Shown here piece after piece: positions 6,918-16,402 of a DNA stretch of 64,000 nt. Position numbers and translations under genes: made by a program. The notes beneath the pieces were generated by a model. It saw only the letters and a list, made by a program, of their open reading frames with translations. It was not told the DNA's origin and made no database searches. Positions within the stretch are counted from its first letter, which is position 1. Each line of letters opens with the position of its first letter. Origin of the DNA: Rhodanobacter sp. 7MK24 (lineage in GTDB: Bacteria; Pseudomonadota; Gammaproteobacteria; Xanthomonadales; Rhodanobacteraceae); contig NZ_JACYXL010000013.1 of the NCBI RefSeq assembly GCF_014842995.1, forward strand, positions 1 through 64,000. The letters run 5' to 3'.

Positions 6918-9329
6918 TCAGAACTGGAACAGCGACATCAGGTCGTCCACCGCCGGACCGTTGATCGGTCGGTACGGATGACCCACCTTGGTCACCGGAT
7001 CCGGCAGATTGTCGCGGCTGCGCGGCGACAGCGGCTGCAGGCGCCAGTTGCGTTCGATGAATTTCAGGATGGAGGCATGATCGCCGTATGCGTGATCGAC
7101 CACGCCTTTGCGGGCGTAAGGAGAGGCCGCCAGCATCGCGATGCGCGGGCCGTCGCCGAAGAAGTCCACCGTCTGGATGTAGCCGGTGTCGAAGTGTCCG
7201 CCGCCTTCGTCGGTGGTGATGAGGATCGCGGTGTGCGCCCACAGCGCCGGATCGGCCTGCACTTTGGCCAGCAGGTCCTTGAGGAAGGCTTCGTAGCTGG
7301 CTGGCGCCGAATAGCCCGGATGGCCGCTGTCGAAACCCTTCGGCACCACGAAGGACACCGCCGGCAACGTGTGGTGGGCGAGGTCGCTGTCGAGCGTGGC
7401 GAGGCCGGCAAGGCCGGACTTCAGCGTTGGATCGCCCATCACCTTCGACGACGCCACCAGCGGATCGCCGATATTGTTGTACTGGAGCATCTGCGCCTTC
7501 GCCACCGATACGTGCCATGCGGATGCTTCCGCGGCGACGTCGGCTGTGTCGCGGCCGCCGGTGTACCACTTCCAGCTCACACCGCGCTTCGCCAGCGCCT
7601 CGGCGATGGTCGGCACGGTCTGCGGCGGGTAGGTGTAGTTGTCCGGGCCGATCGGTTCCGGCCGGCCGTCCATGTCGTAGCCGGGGTTGTAGTTGTTCAC
7701 CAGGTAGTAGGCGCCGGGCGCGCACTTGCTGGGGATGTGCCGCGCGTCGAGGAAGGCGCGGATGGCGGCCACGCCGGGCTGCTTCGGATCGGAACAGTCC
7801 ACGTAGGAACCGCCCGAATAGCCGTCGCGGGTATAGAAGTTCGGCGTACCCGGCATCGGGTCCGGATTCTCGATCTGGTTGGCCGGCGGCACGGCGAGCT
7901 GGCCATCTTTGTTGAAGAACGGCGCGTCCGCCGTGGCGATGGCGAAGAAGTTGGCGCCGGTGCCGCCCATGATGGACTGGTGGTAGTTGTCGCTCAGCGC
8001 ATAGTGCTGAGCCAGCGATCGGAACAACGGCGCGTCGCCGGCGGACATGTTCATGAAGCCCATCAGCTCGCCGCCCTGCGCCGGGTTGGCCGGACTCACG
8101 CCCTTGGTGTCGCCGCCCATGCCGGTGTTCGCCGCCACCCAGGTGAACATGTCGAGCCGCGCGTTGTCGCCACCGGTCTGCTGCCACATCTGGAAGAAGC
8201 GGTGCACCGGATCGCCGGTCACCACCGTGGCCGCAAGGCCGTCCTTGCCGGCGTCGCGGTACGGCACGTAGCGGGTGATCTGGAACGGGCCGTTGGGGAG
8301 GTTGCCGGGGAAGCGCGCGTCCGGCGTGCCGACAGCGTTCTCGAAAGTGACCGGATCCATTTCGCCGATCTGCAGCGGCTGCGGCAGTGTGGCGTAACTG
8401 CCCGCGCGTTCCGGCTGCAGGGTGTAGGCCTGCGACGGCGTGCCCTTGCTCTGCGCGGCCAGCGCGAAATTCGGTCCGGGCGTGCCGTCGGCCTTGATGA
8501 TGCCTTCGGACAGCAGGTTCTTCACCGATTGCCCGGCCGCCGGCACGTAGCCGCCGAACAGGCCATCGAAGGTCTGGTTCTCGCCGATCACCACGATGAC
8601 GTGCTGGATCGGCGTGGTGGTCGCTCCCTGTGCAAGGGCCAGCGCCGAAGCGGCCGCACGCGCCGGCACCGCCGCGGACGGCACGCCTTGCGCGGGAACG
8701 GAGACGACGGCGCGGTCGGCATCGCTGCCCACGCCGACGGTGCCATGGCGCATGTCGAAGTGGACGACCGAGAACAACGCAGTCCATGGATTGCCGGCAT
8801 CGGCATGGGACGACGTGCCGCCGGCACTATCATTCGCCGCATCGGCCGGCACATGGAACGCCGCGTACAGCGGCGCGAGCACACCGGCGACATCCTTGTC
8901 CGCATTGGCGATGCGCGCGGCATCGAGGCCGGCCATCTGCACCGTATCCGGTGCGCCGTCCAGCACCGCGCCCAAGGCACGCTGGGTTTGCAGCGTGGTG
9001 ACCGGATCGAGGTTCACCACGGCCGATGCCTGCCCCGCCGCGGGCGAGAAGACCGCGGACAAGGTGGCCGGCGCACCATCGTCATCGCCAGATGGCGCGG
9101 TCAGCACGAAGGGGCCGACGCCATCGAGGACGAACGAAAAGCGGCCCTGTGTATCCGTCACCACGGACACCACGCGGCGACCCGCATGATCCGTTGCCGT
9201 AACCGGCACGCCAACCATCGGCACCGCGCCACCGACGGCGCCGTCGACGGCGACATGGCTTCGAACGGCTTGCGGGTGACAGGCGGTCAGCGACAGCAGG
9301 AGGGCGAGTGACAACAGGCAACGCTTCAT
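6918..9329 (-). CDS. Phospholipase C / acid phosphatase-like phosphoesterase lipoprotein
   Basis: Starting at MKRCLLSLALLLSLTAC, the product has a clear lipobox (LTAC, Cys 17) and about 803 residues. An upstream ATG at 9356 is in frame but would bury the signal peptide. An N-terminal region (about 30-110) resembles a carboxypeptidase-regulatory or Ig-like fold (VPVTATDHAGRRVVSV, TQGRFSFVL). From about residue 225 the protein matches the phosphoesterase family PF04185: IQHVIVVIGENQTFDGLFGG is its opening metal-site motif, and ITTDEGGGHFD and YGDHASILKFIERNW are its later conserved blocks. Family members cleave phospholipids or phosphomonoesters outside the cytoplasm. The substrate here is not determined. 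The gene is first in a probable two-gene unit with the di-haem peroxidase. Confidence 0.87.
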   Translation of the reverse strand: MKRCLLSLALLLSLTACHPQAVRSHVAVDGAVGGAVPMVGVPVTATDHAGRRVVSVVTDTQGRFSFVLDGVGPFVLTAPSGDDDGAPATLSAVFSPAAGQASAVVNLDPVTTLQTQRALGAVLDGAPDTVQMAGLDAARIANADKDVAGVLAPLYAAFHVPADAANDSAGGTSSHADAGNPWTALFSVVHFDMRHGTVGVGSDADRAVVSVPAQGVPSAAVPARAAASALALAQGATTTPIQHVIVVIGENQTFDGLFGGYVPAAGQSVKNLLSEGIIKADGTPGPNFALAAQSKGTPSQAYTLQPERAGSYATLPQPLQIGEMDPVTFENAVGTPDARFPGNLPNGPFQITRYVPYRDAGKDGLAATVVTGDPVHRFFQMWQQTGGDNARLDMFTWVAANTGMGGDTKGVSPANPAQGGELMGFMNMSAGDAPLFRSLAQHYALSDNYHQSIMGGTGANFFAIATADAPFFNKDGQLAVPPANQIENPDPMPGTPNFYTRDGYSGGSYVDCSDPKQPGVAAIRAFLDARHIPSKCAPGAYYLVNNYNPGYDMDGRPEPIGPDNYTYPPQTVPTIAEALAKRGVSWKWYTGGRDTADVAAEASAWHVSVAKAQMLQYNNIGDPLVASSKVMGDPTLKSGLAGLATLDSDLAHHTLPAVSFVVPKGFDSGHPGYSAPASYEAFLKDLLAKVQADPALWAHTAILITTDEGGGHFDTGYIQTVDFFGDGPRIAMLAASPYARKGVVDHAYGDHASILKFIERNWRLQPLSPRSRDNLPDPVTKVGHPYRPINGPAVDDLMSLFQF

Positions 9330-9356
9330 CGGCGATCTCGGCAGGCGAATGGACAT

Positions 9357-9758
9357 CCGCCGCGGGGCACGGGGCCGGCGGCGGATGCACGGTGGAAACG
9401 GTCATGCATGCTCGCGTCCGGGCGCAACCCGAAGCTCCCCACGCGGTCCATCACGGACCACCCTATCGCAAGCATGGCGGCGGAGGGTCGTCATGCTGGT
9501 CAGGCTTTGTGAAACTCCGCTTGCGTCCACGTGACCGCGGCATGGCACGGTGCGCACCCATCCGCTACTTGGCGGCAAGCTGTCATCTGCCATGCACATT
9601 GGAAGAGTGTGCGCGATCCGCCTGCGGCCATCCATCCACCACGCCATGGCTGCAAGAAATCGCGGCCTAGACCGAGCCGCCCGGGCAGCTAGCCGCCGCC
9701 ACGCGACTGTAACCCGCGCCCGTCACGCTTCCGACATTGCCTGATCGGCTGGCTTCGG
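9357..9758. other. Intergenic between divergent genes
   Basis: About 400 bp separate the phospholipase-like gene (minus) and the DUF5690 transporter (plus). Both promoters should be here, but I see no -35/-10 pair I would defend, and no credible gene. Confidence 0.4.
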
Positions 9759-11060
9759 GTGGCTCTCGTGTCGTTCTTGTCGCGTATTCGCCGTCATCCC
9801 ATGACGATCAACCTGGTGGCGGGCAGCGCCGCATTCCTGGCGTATGCGTCGATGTACGCCTTCCGCAAGCCGTTCACGGCCGCCACGTTCGAAGGCATGC
9901 ACCTCGCCGGCGTGGACTACAAAGTGTGGCTGGTGATCGCGCAGGTGATGGGCTACATGCTCAGCAAGGTGCGCGGAATCACCTGGATCGCGGAAATCCA
10001 GCGCCAGCGCCGCGCACGCACGCTGGCAGGGTTGATCGGCTTTTCGTGGCTCGCCCTGCTCGGCTTCGCGTTGGTTCCCGCGCCATGGAACATCCCCTTC
10101 CTCTTTCTCAACGGGCTGCCGCTGGGTATGGTATGGGGCGTGATCTTCGGCTACCTCGAAGGTCGCCGCGGCACGGAGCTGATGGGCGCATGCATGTGCG
10201 CCAGCTTCATCGTCGGATCGGGCGTGGTGAAGTCGGTGGGCACCTGGCTGATGGTGAGCTGCCACGTCAGCGAATTCTGGATGCCGTTCGCCACCGGGGC
10301 CGCGTTCGTCGCGCCGCTTTGCGTGGCCACGTGGGTACTCGAACACCTGCCTGTACCCGATGCCGCCGATATCGCGGCGCGCAGCGTGCGCATTCCCATG
10401 GACTCGGCGGCGCGGCGCGCGTTCCTGGCGCGCTTCCTGCCCGGCATCGCGATGATCGTGATGGCCTACGTGGCGCTGACGGTGACACGCGATTTCCGCG
10501 ACAACTTCGCGGCGGAGATCTGGGCCGACCTCGGGCGCGGCGGCGACGCCTCGGTGTTCACCGAAACGGAGGTGCCGATCGCCATCGCCGTGCTGATCAT
10601 CACCGCCTTCACCATGGCCGTGCGCGACAACCTCCGCGCGCTGATGCTCAACCACGCGCTGATCTTCGGCGGCTTCGCCATCGCCGTCTTTTCGACCTGG
10701 CTGCACCGCCACGGCATGATCGATCCGGTGGGCTGGGTCGGTTTCAGCGGCTTCGGTCTCTATCTGGCCTACGTGCCATACAACGCAACGTTCTTCGAGC
10801 GCATGCTGGCGACGTTCCGCGTCACCGGCAACGTGGGCTTCATGATGTACATCGCCGACAGCGGCGGATACATGGGCAGCGTGCTGGTGATCCTGGTGAA
10901 GGAATTCGGCGGCATGCACCTTTCGTGGGCATCGTTCTACGCCGACACGGTGATGACACTGTCGGGCATCGGCATGTTGATTACCCTGGTGTCGGCGCTC
11001 TACTTCTACGAGAAGGCGCGACGCGCGAAGGTACCTGTGGCGCTGCCGGCGGCGGCTTGA
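9759..11060 (+). CDS. DUF5690-family MFS-like membrane transporter
   Basis: The 433-residue integral membrane protein has about 12 hydrophobic segments. Its N-terminal block (YASMYAFRKPFTAATFEG, then GVDYKVWLVIAQVMGYMLSK) is the signature of the DUF5690 family, which belongs to the major facilitator group and resembles sugar-phosphate antiporters such as UhpT/GlpT. The substrate is unknown. I take the GTG at 9759; an in-frame ATG at 9801 (MTINLVAG) is a possible alternative, because the residues before it are basic and not hydrophobic. The gene stands alone, diverging from the phospholipase gene and followed by a repeat-bearing spacer. Confidence 0.8.
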   Translation: MALVSFLSRIRRHPMTINLVAGSAAFLAYASMYAFRKPFTAATFEGMHLAGVDYKVWLVIAQVMGYMLSKVRGITWIAEIQRQRRARTLAGLIGFSWLALLGFALVPAPWNIPFLFLNGLPLGMVWGVIFGYLEGRRGTELMGACMCASFIVGSGVVKSVGTWLMVSCHVSEFWMPFATGAAFVAPLCVATWVLEHLPVPDAADIAARSVRIPMDSAARRAFLARFLPGIAMIVMAYVALTVTRDFRDNFAAEIWADLGRGGDASVFTETEVPIAIAVLIITAFTMAVRDNLRALMLNHALIFGGFAIAVFSTWLHRHGMIDPVGWVGFSGFGLYLAYVPYNATFFERMLATFRVTGNVGFMMYIADSGGYMGSVLVILVKEFGGMHLSWASFYADTVMTLSGIGMLITLVSALYFYEKARRAKVPVALPAAA

Positions 11061-11652
11061 GGCATAACGGTTCTGGAGCTTTTCGAACTCCGAGCACCTC
11101 GCGCTGAGTCGTTTGCATGCAAGCCAGGAAGGCACGAGGAAGAGCTGAAATGAATGCCTTACTCCTCGCAGCTCTGGTTGAAGACGTTGCACAACAGCAA
11201 GCCGATATCCAATAGCGGCCGCGCGAGTCCGAGCCATTTCGCCACCGGATGATTCGCTACCCTCACCCCTCCGAGGCCGCCCTTCGGGCGTTCTACGCGC
11301 TGCGCTTGTCCGGCCTACGCCGGAATGACGAGCATATGAGAAGCCGGTTTCATTTGGCCCTCAGTTCCCAGATACGGCGCGGCGTGGACGTGCCGTCTAT
11401 CGTGTAGGCGGGAGCAGTTCCCATACCCTCGACATAGCCCGCTGGTAGTTCGGGCGGATCGAACCAGACCGTTTCTCCGGGTTACTTCTCCTGACTCCGG
11501 GCATCCTGCCCTCCGCCCTTCGGGTCGGCTTCGCCGTTCGCCACTGCTCCTGCGGTGGCGTGGGCCAGCAAAGAGAAGTGACTCGGGCGCCGGCAGGCGG
11601 CCGAAGCCGCTCTGTAATTAGTGACAACCAAAGCGCCAGCGAATGACAACCA
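11061..11652. other. Repeat-bearing spacer, no gene
   Basis: Nearly 600 bp without a credible gene separate the transporter and the sulfotransferase, which end toward each other. It includes the dispersed repeat copy at 11355-11612 and, at about 11315-11330, a CGGCCTACGCCGGAATGAC piece typical of scattered palindromic repeats. Confidence 0.5.
11355..11612 (-). repeat. Dispersed repeat, copy A
   Basis: Read on the minus strand this block is clearly related to 30216-30497 on the plus strand. Shared landmarks are CGCCTGCCGGCGCCCGAGT, CTTCTCTTTGCTGGC, CACGCCACCGCAGGAGC, CCCGAAGGGCGG and a closing GGGAA(C/T)TGAGGGC. An internal hairpin (CGCCACCGC, loop AGGA, GCAGTGGCG) has one mismatch here. It lies outside genes in both places. 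It looks like a non-autonomous interspersed repeat. A decayed coding fragment is also possible, because both copies keep an open frame. Confidence 0.7.
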
Positions 11653-13665
11653 TCACTCGCGATAACGCACCAGCGCATCGCCAAGCATCTCCCTGAGCGG
11701 AGCCAGCTCAGCGGCATAGTTCGTCCACTGGCCAATGCCATCGCGAAAAATAGGCCGCCGCACCTGCTCGGAACTCGCCGTGCGCACACTGCGCGCGGTC
11801 TTGTGGAATTCCAGACAACCGGGTTCGAACGGCAACCCGCAGAAATCCAGGATGCGGTGCACGCTGCCTTCCAGATCGTCCACCACGTCCTCGTGATGCA
11901 CGCGCAACACACGCCCCGGCAGCACCGCGTCCCAATGCCGCATCAGCTCGAGGTAGGTACGGTAGTAACGCGCGATGTCCTCGATGCTGTAGGTGAACTC
12001 CTGGCCGCTGGCGAAAAGCTGCTTGAAATTGCTGAAGCAGCAGGCCATCGGCTCGCGCCGCGCATCGATGATCTTTGCGTTGGGCAGCATCAGGTGGATC
12101 AGGCCAAGGTGCCGGAAGTTGTTCGGCATCTTGTCGATGAAATACGGCTTGCCGCTGCGGTAGACACGCGTGTCGTGGAGATACTTCGCGCCCAGCCTGC
12201 GGAATTCGTCGAACGATAGGTCGGCCAGCACGCCGGGATAGCGGGGATCGTCGAGGTCGGGATCGCGCCCCTGCAGGTCGAGCGCGATGCGCGGGATATC
12301 GCCCAGTTCCTGCGTGCCCTCGACCTGTGAGTGCGAGGCGAGGATCTGTTCGATCAACGTGGAGCCTGCGCGCGGCAGGCCAACGATGAAGATGGGGTCC
12401 GCGCTCGGATCGCCGGCGCCCGCGCGGCCGGCAAAAAATTCGCGCGTGCAGACTTCGATCTGCTTGCGCGTATTCGTCTCGAAAATCTCTGGGCGATAAC
12501 CGCTCTCGGAGCGCTTGAGCGCATTGCCGCGTTCGTAGTGCTGCCACGATCCGACATGGTCGCCACGATCCTCAAGCGCCTTGCCCAAGGCGAAGCACAG
12601 GTGGTGGCGGTCGGCGAGCGCCGTGGCCGGCGAAGCTTCCCCGCTGCGCATGCGCGCGATCTCGTCGTCCGAGAAGCGATAGGTCTTGAGGTTGGCGAGA
12701 CTCCAATACGCATCGCCGAAGTCGGGGCGCGCCGCCGTGGCGGCACGGTAGGCCTCGATGGCCTCGGCCTGCTGCCCCTGCGTTTTCAGCGCATGCGCGA
12801 GCGACAGGTGCAGGTCGGCCGCGCCCGGCATGTCGCGCAGAAGCTCGCGGTACAGGGCGATGGCGCGCTCGTGTTCGCCAAGGCCTACGCTCGCACTGGC
12901 GTAGAGCGCGCGATAGTCGAGATGTTCGGAATCGATGGCGAGCAGCTTTTCCGTTTCCTCGCAGGCCCGCTGGTACAGATGCCGCGCGAAGAGTACCTGT
13001 GCGTAGTCGAAGCGTGCCATGTGGTAGTCGGGTGCCAGCTTGAGCACGGCTTCGAGCAGAATCTCGGCATCGTCGAGCACCTCGCGGGCCAGGCCGATGC
13101 GCGCGAGCAGGCGCATGCCTTCCACGTCGTTGCCGACCCGCAGCAGGTAGGGACGGATGGTGTGCTCGGCGTGCTCGAGGTCGCCGTCCGAGAACAGGCT
13201 GGTGGCGCGGACTACTTCGGGCGCCAGTTTCTTGAGTGTCGCGACATGCGCACCGGCGGTCGTTGCGTTGGCGGCGTCGCCGGTCATTCGGTACAGGCCT
13301 TCAAGCAGGTTCCAACTCGAGGGCAACGCGGGATTGGTGTTGACCGCGCGCAGCAAGGCGTCGATCGCACCAGGCGCATCGCGCTTGACGACGTAGCAGT
13401 GGCCCCGCTCCTCGTGCAGACGGCTGAAGTGGGGATGCCACTGTTCCATCCGCGCCAGCGTCTGCAGCGCCGCATCGGTCATGCCGAGGTAGCGCTGGCT
13501 CCTGGCGATGAGGTACAGCACGTCGCGATGCTCCGGCATCTCCGCGGCAAGCGCTTCGGCTGCCTGCAAGGCTTCCGCGTAGCGTCCTTCCGATTGCAGT
13601 TGCTGCGCACACCGGATGGCGTGTTCCGCCGAGGTCGGAAGCGGATCGGCTGCCTTGGCATTCAT
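11653..13665 (-). CDS. TPR-repeat sulfotransferase family protein
   Basis: The predicted product has about 670 residues from MNAKAADPL. The first 400 residues are tetratricopeptide repeats (for example ALQTLARMEQWHPHFSRLHE and AIALYRELLRDMPGAADLHL). The C-terminal third is a sulfotransferase domain. Its 5'-phosphosulfate loop is DPIFIVGLPRAGSTLIEQIL near residue 423, and the later KIIDARREPMACCFSNFKQL matches the 3'-phosphate-binding region. The enzyme would move sulfate from PAPS to an unknown acceptor; the TPR half may select a protein or peptide partner. The gene follows a TonB-dependent receptor on the same strand, a pairing common in Xanthomonadales and Caulobacterales, but a strong terminator lies between them. 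No good ribosome binding site precedes the ATG. Confidence 0.85.
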   Translation of the reverse strand: MNAKAADPLPTSAEHAIRCAQQLQSEGRYAEALQAAEALAAEMPEHRDVLYLIARSQRYLGMTDAALQTLARMEQWHPHFSRLHEERGHCYVVKRDAPGAIDALLRAVNTNPALPSSWNLLEGLYRMTGDAANATTAGAHVATLKKLAPEVVRATSLFSDGDLEHAEHTIRPYLLRVGNDVEGMRLLARIGLAREVLDDAEILLEAVLKLAPDYHMARFDYAQVLFARHLYQRACEETEKLLAIDSEHLDYRALYASASVGLGEHERAIALYRELLRDMPGAADLHLSLAHALKTQGQQAEAIEAYRAATAARPDFGDAYWSLANLKTYRFSDDEIARMRSGEASPATALADRHHLCFALGKALEDRGDHVGSWQHYERGNALKRSESGYRPEIFETNTRKQIEVCTREFFAGRAGAGDPSADPIFIVGLPRAGSTLIEQILASHSQVEGTQELGDIPRIALDLQGRDPDLDDPRYPGVLADLSFDEFRRLGAKYLHDTRVYRSGKPYFIDKMPNNFRHLGLIHLMLPNAKIIDARREPMACCFSNFKQLFASGQEFTYSIEDIARYYRTYLELMRHWDAVLPGRVLRVHHEDVVDDLEGSVHRILDFCGLPFEPGCLEFHKTARSVRTASSEQVRRPIFRDGIGQWTNYAAELAPLREMLGDALVRYRE

Positions 13666-13695
13666 GACGGAATACAACCTCAAAGAATACGACCT

Positions 13696-13726
13696 TAAAA
13701 AAACGGGGTGGGCTTGCGCCCACCCC
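13696..13726 (-). terminator. Rho-independent terminator of the TonB receptor gene
   Basis: On the minus strand GGGGTGGGC, loop GCAA, GCCCACCCC is followed by GTTTTTTT. It sits about 35 nt after the receptor stop codon and just upstream of the sulfotransferase start, so the latter depends on readthrough or its own promoter. Confidence 0.9.
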
Positions 13727-13759
13727 AATTCTACTTTCCTGCCCGGGGAGACAAGCAGG

Positions 13760-16402
13760 TCAGAACTTGAAGCCCACCTTCACGCCGATCACGCGCGGAT
13801 GGATCGGCACCTGCGACTCGATGAACTCGGCCGACGAGGTGAACGTGCTGGCGTGGCTGTTGCCGAGGTTGGTGCCGAAGATCGACATGTTCCAGTTGTC
13901 CTTGGCCACGCCGATCGACGCGTCGTAGGTGGTATAGGCGGCCTGCAGGTAACGCAGCTCCACCGTGGTGATGTCGGTCACGCCATCGCCGCTCGGGTAG
14001 GTGGCCGGCTGGTTGTACATCGAACCCATGTGGCTGGCGCCGACCTGCCAGAACGCCTTGTAGTCGCCCGCCAGCGTCCAGTCGTAGCGCAGGCGCAGGT
14101 TGTACTGCGAGCGCGGCGAGAAGGCCGGCACGCTGCCCACTTCGCCGAACGGGTTGGCGAAGGACGACACCGCGCCTGCCGCGCCGGTGGCGACGATGCA
14201 GGAGTTGTAGGCGGCCGAGCCTGGAATGTTGTCGACCAGGCAGGGCGAGTTGGTTTGCTTGGCATGGTTGAGCGAGGCCGAGCCCATCAGCGACAGGCCG
14301 TCGGTGATGCGCGCCTGGAACTGCAGTTCGCCGCCGTCCACCTTGTAGTTCGGCCCGTTGACCGCGAAGGTGGTGTTGCCCAGCACCAGCGGGTTGAAGA
14401 ACTGCATCTGCACGTTGTTCCAACGCATGTCGTAGATCGAGGCGTTGAGCAGCAGGCGGTCGTCGAAGAAGGTGGACTTGAAGCCGATCTCGTTGTTGGT
14501 CAGCGTGTCGGGCGCGTAGCTGGTCGGCTTCTTGTACTGCGGCACGCCGTCGAGCTTGGCCACCTCGGAGGTGGTGCGGTTGAAGCCGCCCGGACGGAAG
14601 CCCTGCGAGAAGGTGTAGTACAGCATCATGTCCGGCGTGATGTTCCACAGCAGGTTCGCGCGGCTCTTGAAGCCGTGGTAATCCTGGTGGTAGTTCATCA
14701 CCGAGTCGTTGCCCACGTAGGTGCCGTTGGGCACGTTGACCTGCGCGGCGGTGGTGTAGAACTCCGTGCCGGTCTGCCACTCGGAGTAGTGGTAGTAGCG
14801 CGTGCCGGCCGTCACGGTCAGCACGTCCGGGACGATGTCGTACGACACCGAGCCGAACACCGCTTCCTGCTTGTAGCCGCGCTTCTCGACTTCGCCGAAC
14901 GCGGTGTTGTCGGGCATGACGATGCCCGGCGACGACTCCGCATCGGCCACGCAGGGATAGCCGCCGGCCAGCGCGGCGGTGAGGTTCGCCGGCGTGCAGG
15001 ACGGGATCGTCTTGTAGTTGAAATCCATGCGGTCGTTGATGTTGAAATCTTCGTAGTACAGGCCGCCGATGGCGCGCAGGCGGCCGTCTTCCGGCGTCAT
15101 CAGACGCAGCTCGTGGCTCTGGTGCGTGCTGTTGACGTGGTCGTTCCAGTAGCCGACCGGCGAATAGCAGATCGGCTTGCCGGCGCTGGACAGGCCGGCC
15201 GAAGTGCCGGTGCACTGGTAGTACATGCCGCCCGCGCTGCGCGAGTAGCTGGTGTAATCCTGCTGCTCGCTGATGCGGCGATTGGTGTATCCGCCCGTGT
15301 ACACCAGCGAGAGGTCGCCGATCTGGCCGTTCAAGGTCCAGGCGGTATTGGTGAAATGGTCGTTGTTCCAGGCCGGCACGAACGAGGTGATCTGGTCGGT
15401 GCCGAGCTTCTGGCCGTCCGTGCCGGTCGGGTAGGTCGAAGACTGGCCGTTCGCGTCCAGGTTCTGGTAGCTCTCGGCGATCAGGAAGTTCCAGTCGTCG
15501 TTGATCTTCCACAGCGCGGACAGGCGTGCGCCCTGGTAGTCGACCGGATTCCAGTTGTTCTGCGCCACGGAATAGTTGTTGGTGCCCGCTGCGCTGCCGG
15601 CGGCCACGTAAGGCGCCATCGCGCCGCCGCCATCGGTGGACTGGCGCGTGTAGGTGCTCGGCACGTTGTCGATGTAGCCGCCCTGATGATCGTTGTAGAT
15701 CACGCCGCGCACGGCGAGCGTGCCGGGGATGATCGGGAAGTTCAGCACGGCGTTGGCCGAATTGTTCGGGCCGCCGCCGGCCGTGGCGCCGGCGCTGGCC
15801 TCGGCGCTGCCGCTGACCTTGTCGAGATTGGGCTTGTTGGTGATATAGCGCACGGCACCCGCCTCGGCGCCGCCGCCGAACAGCGTGCCCTGCGGGCCTT
15901 CGAGCACCTCGAGGCGCTCCATGTCGACCATGTAGATGTCGAGGTTGCGCGCCGGGAACTGCATCGACTGGTCGTCGAGGTACACCGCGACGTTCGGGAA
16001 CGGTGCAATCGATGCGCTGGACTGGTTGCCGAGGAAACCGGTGCTGAGGCCGCGCATGTAGATGTTGCCCTGGCCCGGACCGTTGGTCGCGAAAGTCACG
16101 TTGGGCAGGTACTTGATGACGTCCTGGAAGTCCTGGACGTTCATCTGCTGCAGCGTGGCGCCGGTGAATGCCTGGATCGTGATCGGCACCTGCTGGATGT
16201 CCTGCACCGTGTGCTGCGCCGTCACGTTGACCGTGCCGAGCGTGGCTGCGTTGGCCGCGCTGGGCGTGTTGGCCGCGTTGGCGTTGGCGGACGCGGTAGC
16301 CGGCTGAGTCGCCGGGGCGGGAGGCGTGGTGGTGTCGGCGTAGGACACGCGACTGACCGCGAGCGCGGCCAATACCGCGCAGGTGATTGGATTGATCTTC
16401 AA
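13760..16402 (-). CDS. TonB-dependent outer membrane receptor
   Basis: The 880-residue product has a signal peptide (MKINPITCAVLAALAVSRVS, cleavage near YA-D) and a low-complexity Ala/Asn/Thr linker. The plug domain starts near residue 55 (LGTVNVTAQHTVQDIQQVPI, LEGPQGTLFGGGAEAGAVRY). A long beta-barrel follows and ends in Phe (VGVKVGFKF), as outer-membrane barrels do. Receptors of this kind take up a ligand using energy passed on by TonB. The ligand is unknown; the plug resembles the iron-complex/sugar receptor type. The start codon is TTG: GAGGGG lies 8 nt upstream, and an ATG at 16410 is out of frame. A terminator follows at 13696-13726, and the TPR-sulfotransferase lies beyond it. Confidence 0.92.
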   Translation of the reverse strand: MKINPITCAVLAALAVSRVSYADTTTPPAPATQPATASANANAANTPSAANAATLGTVNVTAQHTVQDIQQVPITIQAFTGATLQQMNVQDFQDVIKYLPNVTFATNGPGQGNIYMRGLSTGFLGNQSSASIAPFPNVAVYLDDQSMQFPARNLDIYMVDMERLEVLEGPQGTLFGGGAEAGAVRYITNKPNLDKVSGSAEASAGATAGGGPNNSANAVLNFPIIPGTLAVRGVIYNDHQGGYIDNVPSTYTRQSTDGGGAMAPYVAAGSAAGTNNYSVAQNNWNPVDYQGARLSALWKINDDWNFLIAESYQNLDANGQSSTYPTGTDGQKLGTDQITSFVPAWNNDHFTNTAWTLNGQIGDLSLVYTGGYTNRRISEQQDYTSYSRSAGGMYYQCTGTSAGLSSAGKPICYSPVGYWNDHVNSTHQSHELRLMTPEDGRLRAIGGLYYEDFNINDRMDFNYKTIPSCTPANLTAALAGGYPCVADAESSPGIVMPDNTAFGEVEKRGYKQEAVFGSVSYDIVPDVLTVTAGTRYYHYSEWQTGTEFYTTAAQVNVPNGTYVGNDSVMNYHQDYHGFKSRANLLWNITPDMMLYYTFSQGFRPGGFNRTTSEVAKLDGVPQYKKPTSYAPDTLTNNEIGFKSTFFDDRLLLNASIYDMRWNNVQMQFFNPLVLGNTTFAVNGPNYKVDGGELQFQARITDGLSLMGSASLNHAKQTNSPCLVDNIPGSAAYNSCIVATGAAGAVSSFANPFGEVGSVPAFSPRSQYNLRLRYDWTLAGDYKAFWQVGASHMGSMYNQPATYPSGDGVTDITTVELRYLQAAYTTYDASIGVAKDNWNMSIFGTNLGNSHASTFTSSAEFIESQVPIHPRVIGVKVGFKF

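Noticed and set aside
11397-11660. Extension of a minus-strand protein through the dispersed repeat
   Set aside because: The sulfotransferase stops at 11653 in its own frame. The frame through the repeat is shared with copy B but lacks a start and family likeness.
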